A program made the position numbers and the translations under genes. Positions 8,799-16,263 of a stretch of 25,887 nucleotides of DNA are shown piece by piece. Position 1 is the stretch's first letter, and every line of letters begins with the position of its first letter. This stretch comes from JABCPE02 sp963506915 (lineage in GTDB: Bacteria; Bacteroidota; Bacteroidia; Flavobacteriales; Weeksellaceae): contig CAUORE010000025.1 of NCBI GenBank assembly GCA_963506915.1, forward strand, positions 1-25,887. Reading direction: 5' to 3'. Below the pieces are notes generated by a model, which saw nothing but the letters and a program-made list of their open reading frames with translations, was not told where the DNA came from and ran no database searches.

Positions 8799-10053
8799 AT
8801 CCATATTTTCACTAATTTTCTTGGGAATTTCTGCTTTGGGATTTGCTCAGAAAAATGATTTTTCATTCAAAAGAGCCATAAAACCTAATCCAGCCACCGA
8901 GTGGAACAAAATAGAAATTCCCTTGCCGATGTATGAAAAATTGAACCAAAATTTTTCTGACATTAGGATTTATAAGCTTTCGGGAAAAGACTCGCTGGAG
9001 GTTCCGTATTTGCTGTCCAAAACGCAATTTGCTTCCCTTGAAAATGAAACTACTGAATATATAGGTTTTAAAATCCTAAACCAAACCAAAACTGCTGATG
9101 GATACTATTTTACGCTGGAAAGTCCCATCACAGCGGACATAGAGGAAATTGACCTGCATTTTTCTAATCAAAATTTTGATTGGAAAATAACCTTGGAAGG
9201 CAGCCATGACCAAAAACAATGGTTTTCTATTTTGGAAAATTACCGAATACTTTCCATCCAAAATAGCAAAACTGATTACAATTTCCAACTGCTGGCTTTC
9301 GAAAAAACGAATTATAAATTTTACCGAATTTTCATTCCTAGTAAAGAAACTCCCATTTTACAAAGGGCTTCTATGCAGGAGAAATTCACACCGAAAATAG
9401 AATTTAACAAACTGTTAATCAATAACATAAAACAAACCAACAGCACAAAAGACAAAAACTCTATCATAACTTTTTCTCTACCCTACAAAATCCCTATTTA
9501 TTCACTGATTTTGAATATAGAGAAAAACGATGCTTTTTCGCGCCCTATGGAGATTAAATATCTGGTAGACAGCGTAAAAACAGAAAAAGGCTGGGTGAAA
9601 AATTATGAAACTTTTTACTACGGAAAAATCATTTACTATGGAGCAAAGGATTTAGATTTTTCATTTTCAAATAACGATGTGATATGGGCAAAGGATTTCC
9701 AAATAATCATTGAAAATCAAGACAATGCGCCTATTACTGTAAAATCTATCAATGCTGTTTCGCCTAAATATTTTATCTATTTTAAACCAAAAAATGAAGA
9801 AAACTATTTTCTATTTTATGGAAATAAAAATTCTTCGCTTCCAGAATATGATTTAAAACTGATAGAAGACAAGGTTTTCAAACTATCAAAATCTGATGCA
9901 AGTCTCTCCGATGAGGAAAAACTCCCTAAAAAGGAAAAACCCACCAAAGAACCTTTATTCAAGAACAAAGGCTGGCTTTGGGGGGTGATGATTCTTATTA
10001 TCTGTATTTTAGGATTTTTCAGCCACAGAATGCTTTCTACAAAGCAGGAATAG
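8782..10053 (+). CDS. DUF3999 family exported, membrane-anchored protein
   Basis: A 423-residue protein probably of the DUF3999 family, the usual genomic partner of DUF2339 proteins. A signal peptide covers residues 1-22 (Lys-rich start, hydrophobic core, GFAQ at the end). The large exported domain begins with FKRAIKP and is rich in beta-strand patterns resembling discoidin-like folds (the stretch IDLHFSNQNFDWKITLEGSH). A single membrane helix lies near the C-terminus (about 396-414), followed by a short cytoplasmic tail (HRMLSTKQE). A GTG at 8779 is possible, but the ATG at 8782 fits the signal peptide better; it overlaps the DUF2339 gene by 17 bases. The stop codon is 4 bases from that of the convergent methyltransferase gene. 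Function is unknown. Confidence 0.78.
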   Translation: MKLKIKSIFSLIFLGISALGFAQKNDFSFKRAIKPNPATEWNKIEIPLPMYEKLNQNFSDIRIYKLSGKDSLEVPYLLSKTQFASLENETTEYIGFKILNQTKTADGYYFTLESPITADIEEIDLHFSNQNFDWKITLEGSHDQKQWFSILENYRILSIQNSKTDYNFQLLAFEKTNYKFYRIFIPSKETPILQRASMQEKFTPKIEFNKLLINNIKQTNSTKDKNSIITFSLPYKIPIYSLILNIEKNDAFSRPMEIKYLVDSVKTEKGWVKNYETFYYGKIIYYGAKDLDFSFSNNDVIWAKDFQIIIENQDNAPITVKSINAVSPKYFIYFKPKNEENYFLFYGNKNSSLPEYDLKLIEDKVFKLSKSDASLSDEEKLPKKEKPTKEPLFKNKGWLWGVMILIICILGFFSHRMLSTKQE

Positions 10054-10057
10054 GAGT

Positions 10058-11260
10058 TTATTTTCTCTCTATCAGCGCCATGTAGAAACCATCATAGCCA
10101 TCGCTCGGCATGATATTTTCCTCCTTCACGAGGGCAAATTCTGTATTTTCGGCAAGGAATTTTCTGACCTGCTCTCCGTTTTCAGGTGGAAGAATGGAGC
10201 ATGTGGCATAGACCATTTTGCCTCCTTTTTTCAGGATTTTAGAATAGTTGTGCAGAATATTTTCCTGCTCGGTTTTTATTCTATTGATGAAATCTTCATC
10301 TATTTTCCACTTGCTGTCAGGATTTCTTTTCAACACTCCTAGCCCTGAGCATGGTGCATCTATCAGAAGCCTGTCAGCCGTGTTGTGAAGCCTTTTGATG
10401 ACTTTATTATCTTCTATAAATCTAGTTTCTATGTTGAAAGCTCCCGCCCTTTTCGCTCTTCGTTTCAGCTCGGCAAGTTTCCATTCGTAGATGTCTAGAG
10501 CTATTATCTGTCCTTTATTCTTCATCAAAGCAGCGATATGAAGGGTTTTCCCTCCTGCGCCTGCACAGGCATCCACCACTCTCATTCCTTCTTTCACATC
10601 CAAGAGTTCGGCTATTTTTTGTGATGAAGCGTCCTGCACCTCGAAAAAGCCTTCCTTAAAAGCCGATGTCAAAAATACATTTTTCTTTTCTTCCAGCTGA
10701 ACAGCGTCCGGATAACCTCTTAATACAAAAGAATTTACGCTCTCTTCCTTTAAAATTTCTACAAGATTTTCTGCTGAAATTTTGAGTGAATTTGCCCTTA
10801 AAATCACAGGAGCCTGCTCATTGAGAGCGGACATTTCTTTCTCCCATTTTGCTCCTAGTTCTTTTTCAAACAAACCTGCCAGCCAGTCTGGCACAGAGTG
10901 TTCTATGGCTTTGGTAGGGAATGTTTTTTTGTCTAATTTAGACAAAATTCCGCCTGTTTTTATTCCATCAAATTCATCAAATTTCTTGTATTTCACCTTT
11001 TTCCAAAGGAGATAAGCCAAAATCAAATTGTAGATATTGGACGGTTTTGTCCCCTCGCCCATGTAGTATTCTAGGCGTTTTTTCCAGCGGACTATATCAT
11101 AGAATATCTCCGAAACCACCTGCCTGTCGGCACTTCCCCATTTTTTATGAGCTTTTAGTAATCGCTCCAAAACCTTATCAGCATATTTTTTATCCTGAAA
11201 AAAAGTCTCCTCCAATGCATCATGAATTCCTATCAGTAAGTTGCGGTGTATCAATTCCAT
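10058..11260 (-). CDS. RsmB/NOP-family RNA (cytosine-5) methyltransferase
   Basis: SAM-dependent methyltransferase that makes 5-methylcytosine in RNA, most likely the RsmB-type enzyme acting on 16S rRNA C967. The 400-residue protein has an N-terminal helical NusB-like domain (about 1-130, with the ADRQVVSEIFYDIVR motif), then the catalytic domain: SAM-binding VVDACAGAGGKTLHIA (228-243), motif IV DAPCSGLGVLKRNPD (301-315, Cys304), and motif VI YATCSILPPENGEQV (351-365, with the nucleophile Cys354). A TTG at 11281 is in frame but overlaps the -7 box, so the ATG at 11260 is preferred. It converges on DUF3999 with 4 bases between stop codons. The exact RNA target cannot be told from sequence alone. 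Confidence 0.92.
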   Translation of the reverse strand: MELIHRNLLIGIHDALEETFFQDKKYADKVLERLLKAHKKWGSADRQVVSEIFYDIVRWKKRLEYYMGEGTKPSNIYNLILAYLLWKKVKYKKFDEFDGIKTGGILSKLDKKTFPTKAIEHSVPDWLAGLFEKELGAKWEKEMSALNEQAPVILRANSLKISAENLVEILKEESVNSFVLRGYPDAVQLEEKKNVFLTSAFKEGFFEVQDASSQKIAELLDVKEGMRVVDACAGAGGKTLHIAALMKNKGQIIALDIYEWKLAELKRRAKRAGAFNIETRFIEDNKVIKRLHNTADRLLIDAPCSGLGVLKRNPDSKWKIDEDFINRIKTEQENILHNYSKILKKGGKMVYATCSILPPENGEQVRKFLAENTEFALVKEENIMPSDGYDGFYMALIERK

Positions 11261-11278
11261 GTTTGTATAAATTTCGGA

Positions 11279-11286
11279 CAAAAATA
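11279..11286 (-). promoter_or_regulatory. Predicted -7 box of the RsmB-type gene
   Basis: TATTTTTG on the minus strand matches TAnnTTTG exactly and lies 18 bases before the ATG at 11260. It overlaps the in-frame TTG at 11281, which argues against that TTG as the start. A TTG sits 21 bases upstream (11308-11310), slightly far for a -33 element. Confidence 0.6.
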
Positions 11287-11330
11287 CATTTTAAAAACCA
11301 AAACTCCCAAAATTATTTGAGAATACGGAC

Positions 11331-11359
11331 TTTGTGAATTATTTTTTTTCTTAAATTAG
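11331..11359 (+). promoter_or_regulatory. Predicted promoter of the DUF4139 gene
   Basis: TTTG (11331-11334) is followed after 17 bases by TAAATTAG (11352-11359), one mismatch from TAnnTTTG. The box lies 21 bases before the ATG at 11381. This is one of the better -33/-7 pairs in the window. Confidence 0.6.
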
Positions 11360-11380
11360 CATCAACAAATTTATTTAATT

Positions 11381-13039
11381 ATGAAAAGACATTCTTTATT
11401 TGCGTTTCTATTTTTGCTTTCGGCAAATTTATTTTTCGCACAAAAGCCCATTTACACAAAGGCTAAAGTAACTGCCGTGAAAGTGTACAGAAACTCCGCA
11501 GAACTGCAGAACACGGTAAGTTTCAGTGTTCCTTCGGGAATTTCCGAAATAGTAATCGGCAATATTTCGGAGGAGATTAACGAAAAAACTATCCAAATCG
11601 GCGTAAACAGCAAGAACATTTCTATTCTTTCCTCGCAGTTTACCGATGATTATTCCACAGATTTTAAAATGGATACTACCAATCCACAAATTAAAAAAGT
11701 GAATGACAGCATCAAAATCGTGGAAAACCTCATCTCTAAAAACCGAATAGAGCTGGATGCCAACAAGAAAGCTGTAGAACTTTTGGATAAAAACCAAACT
11801 GTGCTGGTGGGAAGCAACTCCTCCAATGTTGCACAGCTGACACAGCTGACCGAGTTCTACACCAATAAGAGAATAGAGCTGGAAAACAAACTCGTTTCCC
11901 TCAGAACAAAAGGCGATGACCTCAGCAAAAAACTTTCCCGACTGAAAAGCAGCCTAAAAACCAAAGAACAGAAGGAAGCAGAAGAGTTTGCAGATGGCGT
12001 AATCGTTCTAAAACTAATGTCTCCTACGGCTGGAAATATCAAACTGAATATCAACTATCTTACAGACAATGTATCTTGGAAGCCTTACTATGAGATAAAG
12101 GCTGACAAAATCTCTGCTCCGCTGGATGTAACCTTCAAGGCGATTGTAAAACAAAATACAGGACTGGACTGGAAAGGCGTAAAACTTACCCTTATCAATG
12201 GAAACTCTTCCAGAAACAATTATGCTCCTACGGTAAGCCCTTGGTTCATCTATGCACAAAGCCCGAAAGAAAGAGAAATCCTAAGGGAAGAAAAAATTGC
12301 CGACAAATCTGCTGCCATAAGAATCAGAGGAATGGGAAGTGTAAATGCAAAAGAATATGATGATGTTCAGTCCAATGCTTTAGAAGAAGTAGTCGTTACG
12401 GGCTATGCTGGGTTTAATGTCAATGCAAACGAGCTCAATACCAGCTATGACATAGACATTCCTTACGATATCTTGTCCAATAATGAAGACCACCTCATCA
12501 GTCTTTATCAGCAGAAAATCCCTGCCGATTATCAATACTTCACTGCGCCTAATTACAGGAGAGAAGCTTATCTTTTAGCGAAAGTAAAGGATTTCAGCAA
12601 GTATCATTTGGTTTCTGCGCCTGCGAGTGTCATCTTTGAGAACATGTATATCGGTGAGACACGCGTCAGCCCAGACCAAACCAACAATGAAATGAACATC
12701 ACGCTGGGCAACGACCCGAAAATCAGCATCAGAAGAGAAGATATCCAAGATAAATCTGGCGAAAAATTTCTTTCTTCTTACCGCGAAAAGGTGGTTACAT
12801 ATGATTTAATCATCAAAAATAACAAGAAAGAACAAATCAGCATGGAAGTTAAAGACCGTTTCCCGCTGAGCAACAACGAAGCCGTAAAAATAGAAGTGCT
12901 TGACAAAAGCGGTGCCACGAAGGACGACGAAAAAGGCTTCCTCACATGGAACATAAAACTCTCTCCTTCCGAAACCAAAAAACTAAGAGTAAGCTACAAA
13001 GTTCGCTACCCGAAAGACTACACCGTAAGCGGTCTGTAA
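11381..13039 (+). CDS. DUF4139 domain (mucoidy inhibitor MuiA-like) exported protein with a TonB-receptor-like motif
   Basis: A 552-residue exported protein. Residues 1-20 are a signal peptide ending LFFAQ. Residues 27-130 match the DUF4140-type N-terminal domain (VTAVKVYRNSAELQNTVSF), then comes a coiled-coil stretch (about 155-205). The C-terminal domain is DUF4139-like: KLNINYLTDNVSWKPYYEIK (221-240), a typical QNTGLDWKGVKLTLING stretch, and an end rich in beta strands (GFLTWNIKLSPSETKKLRVS). Inside the DUF4139 part is RIRGMGSVNA (314-323) followed by ALEEVVVTGY (333-342), which closely resemble the plug region of SusC/RagA TonB-dependent receptors. The gene is probably monocistronic, with a strong promoter and terminator. 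Function is unknown; the family has been linked to surface polysaccharide only by name. Confidence 0.85.
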   Translation: MKRHSLFAFLFLLSANLFFAQKPIYTKAKVTAVKVYRNSAELQNTVSFSVPSGISEIVIGNISEEINEKTIQIGVNSKNISILSSQFTDDYSTDFKMDTTNPQIKKVNDSIKIVENLISKNRIELDANKKAVELLDKNQTVLVGSNSSNVAQLTQLTEFYTNKRIELENKLVSLRTKGDDLSKKLSRLKSSLKTKEQKEAEEFADGVIVLKLMSPTAGNIKLNINYLTDNVSWKPYYEIKADKISAPLDVTFKAIVKQNTGLDWKGVKLTLINGNSSRNNYAPTVSPWFIYAQSPKEREILREEKIADKSAAIRIRGMGSVNAKEYDDVQSNALEEVVVTGYAGFNVNANELNTSYDIDIPYDILSNNEDHLISLYQQKIPADYQYFTAPNYRREAYLLAKVKDFSKYHLVSAPASVIFENMYIGETRVSPDQTNNEMNITLGNDPKISIRREDIQDKSGEKFLSSYREKVVTYDLIIKNNKKEQISMEVKDRFPLSNNEAVKIEVLDKSGATKDDEKGFLTWNIKLSPSETKKLRVSYKVRYPKDYTVSGL

Positions 13040-13047
13040 GACATTGC

Positions 13048-13078
13048 AAAACCTCTTCTCCACGAGAAGGGGTTTTTG
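13048..13078 (+). terminator. Intrinsic terminator of the DUF4139 gene
   Basis: AAAACCTCTTCTC (13048-13060) pairs over 13 bases (one G-U) with GAGAAGGGGTTTT (13064-13076) around the triloop CAC, followed by more T residues. It starts 8 bases after the stop codon. Confidence 0.9.
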
Positions 13079-13138
13079 TTTATCCTCACTTTTAAAATAA
13101 TTGATGTTGTTTAGTTTTAAAGTCAGCTTTCAAAATCA

Positions 13139-13422
13139 ATTTGTGAGGTCGCAATTCTATTTTGCAAGATTGCAAATTGTTTTTGTGATGTTGCAATTCT
13201 ATTTTGTGAGATAGCAATTCCTTTTTGCAAGGTTGCAATTTACTTTTGCAAGGTTACAAATTACTTTTGTGAGGTTGCAATTTACTTTTGTGAGGTTGCA
13301 ATTCTCTTTTGCAAGATAGCAATTCTCTTTTGCAAGGTTACAAATTACTTTTGTGAGGTTGCAATTCTATTTTGTGAGATTGCAATTCTATTTTGCGAGA
13401 TAACAATTCCCTTTTGCAAGGT
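13139..13422. repeat. 21-bp tandem repeat array (13 full units plus half a unit)
   Basis: Thirteen consecutive 21-base units, plus 11 bases of a fourteenth, run without a single insertion or deletion. Each unit is TTTTGYRAGRT, then TRCAAWTYNN with small variations; most units carry a TTGCAA or near-match twice. Two unit types exist, TTTTGCAAG and TTTTGTGAG. Units 5-8 (13223-13306) and 9-12 (13307-13390) both follow the order CAA, CAA, TGA, TGA, and units 6 and 10 are identical, so an 84-base period is superimposed. The array fills the gene-free space between the DUF4139 terminator and the small membrane protein gene. One plus-strand frame is open throughout but has no start codon. Function is unknown. 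Confidence 0.95.
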
Positions 13423-13504
13423 ATTTTAGATTTAATTAAATATAAAAAAGAACTCCCCCCAGATGGAGAGAGCGTAATTTAGTAATAATTTTTATTAAAC
13501 TAAA

Positions 13505-13527
13505 CTATGAAAGTTTTTTTGTCATAG
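13505..13527 (-). terminator. Possible terminator after the small membrane protein gene
   Basis: CTATGA (13505-13510) and TCATAG (13522-13527) form a 6-base stem just past the stop codon at 13534; on the minus strand it is followed by TTTAGTTTAAT. It is AT-rich and weak. The rest of 13423-13533 shows only a C-run (13446-13453) and nothing else I can assign. Confidence 0.35.
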
Positions 13528-13533
13528 AAATAC

Positions 13534-13815
13534 CTAAATGCTGCTAAATACTTTAACCATAAACCATAATGCAATAATTGTAAGCAATATAACATTTAGC
13601 TTAAACGACTTATAATCATCTTTAATAAAGAACACTATGCACTCTATCAATAAATACAAAATCGTGAACAAGATAGTTACGAATATGGCAATCATCAATT
13701 TAATCCCGTGCCTGTCATTTTCTAACCCGTGAAATATATAAATCGTCGCAAAAAACGGAACAGCGGGAACAAGCAAGATACGAAGAAGTAAATGTATGAT
13801 GGTTTGTTTGCTCAT
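13534..13815 (-). CDS. Small three-helix membrane protein of unknown function
   Basis: A 93-residue hydrophobic protein with three likely membrane helices (about 5-27, 38-64 and 73-91), separated by a short loop with FHGLENDRHG and a basic loop KDDYKSFKLN. No catalytic motif is visible and I do not recognise a family. It starts with ATG only 8 bases after the prfC stop codon on the same strand and has no promoter of its own that I can see, so it is likely co-transcribed with prfC. The adjacent repeat array begins about 110 bases beyond its stop codon. Base composition resembles its neighbours. It may be a lineage-specific gene; a functional link with RF3 is not established. Confidence 0.65.
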   Translation of the reverse strand: MSKQTIIHLLLRILLVPAVPFFATIYIFHGLENDRHGIKLMIAIFVTILFTILYLLIECIVFFIKDDYKSFKLNVILLTIIALWFMVKVFSSI

Positions 13816-13823
13816 TAAGCTTT

Positions 13824-15416
13824 CTAATCATTAAATTCACTAATGAAATGGAGTTTCACATTTGGGAATTTCTCCTGTGTCATCGTGATAGTGAATGCAG
13901 AATCTGCTAAAAACACCAGTTGATTATATTTATCTCTCGCTAAAAATCGCTGTTTCAGCCTTGCAAATTCCTTGAACTCTTCGGATTTTTCATCAGCCTC
14001 TACCCAGCATGCTTTGTGAATGGAAATCGGTTCGTAGGTGCATTTAGCGCCATACTCGTGCTCCAGTCTGTATTGGATAACTTCGTATTGCAGCGCTCCC
14101 ACCGTTCCGATAATCTTTCTTCCGTTCATTTCCAGTGTGAAAAGCTGTGCTACACCTTCGTCCATCAGCTGGTCTATACCTTTTACAAGTTGTTTTGCTT
14201 TTAGCGGGTCATCATTGTTAATGAAACGGAAATGCTCAGGAGAGAAACTCGGAATTCCTTTAAAGTTCAGCTTTTCCCCAGCCGTGAGCGTGTCCCCGAT
14301 ACGGAAATTACCCGTATCGTGCAGTCCAACAATATCCCCAGGGAAAGACTCATCTATTACTTCCTTTTTATCTGCGAAGAAAGCATTTGGAGAAGAGAAT
14401 TTCATTTTCTTATTTTCCCTTACGAGCAGGTAGTTTTCATTTCTTTTGAACACACCAGAAACGATTTTCACAAAGGCAAGCCTATCGCGGTGTTTCGGAT
14501 CCATATTGGCATGAATTTTAAACACAAAACCTGTGAAATTTTGTTCCTCTGGCTTCACGATTCTGCTGTCTGCCTGTTTTGGCTGAGGATTTGGAGCAAT
14601 GTCAATGAAAGCATCCAGCAGTTCCCTCACCCCAAAATTATTCAGTGCCGAACCAAAGAACACAGGCTGCTGCGTTCCTGCCATATAATCTTCCCTGCTG
14701 AATTTAGGATAAACCGATTCTACCAGCTCCAGCTCATCTCTAAGGACACTTGCTGCCTTTTCGCCTACGGCTTCATCTATCGCGGCATCGTTAATATCAT
14801 TAAAGGTAATGCTCTCCCCTACTTTTTGTTTCTTTTCTTCTAAAAACAGCTGGATATTATTCTCCCAGATGTTATAAATCCCCTGAAAATCAGCCCCCAT
14901 ACCGATAGGCAGCGAAAGCGGAACCACAGAAAGCCCAAGTTTCTGCTCCACTTCATCCAGCAGGTCAAAAGCATCTTTCCCTTCTCTGTCCAGTTTATTG
15001 ATGAAAACTATCATCGGGATGTTTCTCATACGGCACACCTGCACGAGTTTTTCGGTCTGCTCCTCCACCCCTTTTGCAACATCTATCACCACGATTACAG
15101 AGTCCACGGCAGTAAGCGTTCGGTAGGTATCTTCCGCAAAATCCTTATGCCCAGGGGTATCAAGGATATTGATTTTATGACCTTTATAGTTAAAAGCCAA
15201 AACGGAAGTCGCTACGGAAATCCCTCTCTGGCGCTCTATTTCCATAAAGTCAGAAGTTGCGCCTTTCTTTATTTTATTAGATTTCACCGCTCCAGCCTCC
15301 TGAATAGCCCCTCCAAAGAGAAGGAGTTTCTCGGTAAGAGTGGTTTTCCCAGCATCTGGGTGGGAAATAATCCCAAAAGTTTTTCTTTTCTGTATTTCTT
15401 GAATTAAGTCTGACAT
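13824..15416 (-). CDS. prfC: Peptide chain release factor 3 (RF3)
   Basis: Translational GTPase that removes RF1 and RF2 from the ribosome after peptide release. The 530-residue length matches E. coli RF3 (529). The G-domain motifs are all present: P-loop SHPDAGKTTL (18-27), switch region with ERQRGISVATS (61-71), DTPGHKDF (86-93) and NKLDRE (140-145). The central and C-terminal domains include KIHANMDPKHRDRLAFVKIVSG and QYEVIQYRLEHEYGAKC, which distinguish RF3 from EF-G. The expected -7 box position holds CATTTTTG (15437-15444, minus), one mismatch from consensus and 20 bases before the ATG. A small membrane protein gene follows in the same direction. Identification is firm. Confidence 0.97.
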   Translation of the reverse strand: MSDLIQEIQKRKTFGIISHPDAGKTTLTEKLLLFGGAIQEAGAVKSNKIKKGATSDFMEIERQRGISVATSVLAFNYKGHKINILDTPGHKDFAEDTYRTLTAVDSVIVVIDVAKGVEEQTEKLVQVCRMRNIPMIVFINKLDREGKDAFDLLDEVEQKLGLSVVPLSLPIGMGADFQGIYNIWENNIQLFLEEKKQKVGESITFNDINDAAIDEAVGEKAASVLRDELELVESVYPKFSREDYMAGTQQPVFFGSALNNFGVRELLDAFIDIAPNPQPKQADSRIVKPEEQNFTGFVFKIHANMDPKHRDRLAFVKIVSGVFKRNENYLLVRENKKMKFSSPNAFFADKKEVIDESFPGDIVGLHDTGNFRIGDTLTAGEKLNFKGIPSFSPEHFRFINNDDPLKAKQLVKGIDQLMDEGVAQLFTLEMNGRKIIGTVGALQYEVIQYRLEHEYGAKCTYEPISIHKACWVEADEKSEEFKEFARLKQRFLARDKYNQLVFLADSAFTITMTQEKFPNVKLHFISEFND

Positions 15417-15436
15417 ATCTATTTTTAAAATATCTG

Positions 15437-15444
15437 CAAAAATG
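15437..15444 (-). promoter_or_regulatory. Possible -7 box of prfC
   Basis: CATTTTTG on the minus strand has one mismatch from TAnnTTTG and lies 20 bases before the prfC ATG, the usual distance here. No clear -33 element is present. Confidence 0.4.
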
Positions 15445-15499
15445 GTGATTTTTAATGAAAATATTTACTTTTGCTGCCAAAAAAATTGATAGTAAATTA

Positions 15500-15532
15500 A
15501 AACCAGCAGATATCTATGATACCCGCTGGTTT
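15500..15532 (-). terminator. Terminator between the lipocalin-like lipoprotein gene and prfC
   Basis: AAACCAGC (15500-15507) pairs with GCTGGTTT (15525-15532) around a 17-base loop; read on the minus strand it ends in TTTTAATTT. It lies 20 bases after the lipoprotein stop codon. Confidence 0.65.
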
Positions 15533-15552
15533 CTTGTTTTAGTTTTAGTGGA

Positions 15553-16011
15553 TTATTGTTTGGTATAAGTGTATCTATCTCCATCACCATCCTTAATCTG
15601 TACCATTGTATTCCCATTAATCTCTATTTTATATCTAGAACCAGGCGCCCCAGGAGGAAGGAGTGAATTAAAGAAGAATATATCTGTGTTCTTTATTTCA
15701 TATGTTCCTTCAAGTACAAATGCATTTGGATCACTAGGAGCAGCATTACTATAATGTTTATATTTTTTATCCGATTCATAAACATGATATAGTACATAAA
15801 GAGGTGCTGTTTGATAAACTCCATCAGTATCTTTTTGCTCATATTTTGTAAGTTTCCATGTTCCTACGATAGTCCCATAAAGCGGATTAACTACCTCCAC
15901 TTGCTCATCATCGCTACTTCTACTGCATGAAGTAAGTGAAGTTCCTGCTAAAGCCACCACTCCTACCGCAAGGATAGGAAACATTCCTCTAAATAAATTG
16001 CTTTTTTTCAT
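15553..16011 (-). CDS. Lipocalin-like domain lipoprotein
   Basis: A 152-residue lipoprotein. The start chosen is the ATG at 16011, which gives a proper lipoprotein signal (KKS, hydrophobic core 11-24, lipobox LTSC with Cys29); a longer reading frame exists upstream but would bury the signal. Residues just after Cys29 read SRSSDDEQ, resembling the acidic lipoprotein export signal reported for Bacteroidota surface lipoproteins. The mature part begins with GTIVGTWKLTKYEQ and ends with GNTMVQIKDGDGDRYTYTKQ, the pattern of lipocalin-like domains. It is probably surface exposed or periplasmic and may bind a small hydrophobic ligand; the ligand is unknown. It appears monocistronic. Confidence 0.8.
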   Translation of the reverse strand: MKKSNLFRGMFPILAVGVVALAGTSLTSCSRSSDDEQVEVVNPLYGTIVGTWKLTKYEQKDTDGVYQTAPLYVLYHVYESDKKYKHYSNAAPSDPNAFVLEGTYEIKNTDIFFFNSLLPPGAPGSRYKIEINGNTMVQIKDGDGDRYTYTKQ

Positions 16012-16102
16012 AATTTTTTGAATTTTATGTTTCCTCTGTCTAAACATTGGAAACGGTTAATAAATAGTTAAATCTGTTTGTTGGTTTATCCCTTTTCCAC
16101 TA

Positions 16103-16110
16103 CAAATTTA
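16103..16110 (-). promoter_or_regulatory. Predicted -7 box of the lipocalin-like lipoprotein gene
   Basis: TAAATTTG on the minus strand matches TAnnTTTG exactly; a TTTG lies 21 bases upstream (16132-16135). It would give a leader of about 85 bases, longer than most here. Confidence 0.45.
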
Positions 16111-16186
16111 CGAACCAATGAAAATAAAAACCAAAGCCATACTACTGATATTTATTAGGATTTTGATAAAAATTTCAGCCAAACAA

Positions 16187-16215
16187 AAAACCAATGCTTT
16201 AATTGCATTGGTTTT
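16187..16215 (-). terminator. Terminator of the lpxK-punA operon
   Basis: AAAACCAATGC (16187-16197) and GCATTGGTTTT (16205-16215) form a perfect 11-base stem with a 7-base loop. On the minus strand it is followed by a T-run and lies about 50 bases after the purine nucleoside phosphorylase stop codon. Confidence 0.88.
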
Positions 16216-16263
16216 GCTTTTATGTGTTATGTTCTTTTGGTTAAAAGAAATTTGAACTAAATT

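Noticed and set aside
13139..13422. The repeat array as a CRISPR
   Set aside because: Units are contiguous with no unique spacers, and no cas gene is present.
13446..13465. C-run with CTCC and GGAG (13444-13460) as a terminator
   Set aside because: The stem is only four bases and no T-run follows in either direction.
15569..15754. Antisense open frames over the lipocalin-like gene and elsewhere on the strand opposite real genes
   Set aside because: They lie wholly inside genes with clear motifs, have no promoter or leader, and lack any recognisable domain.
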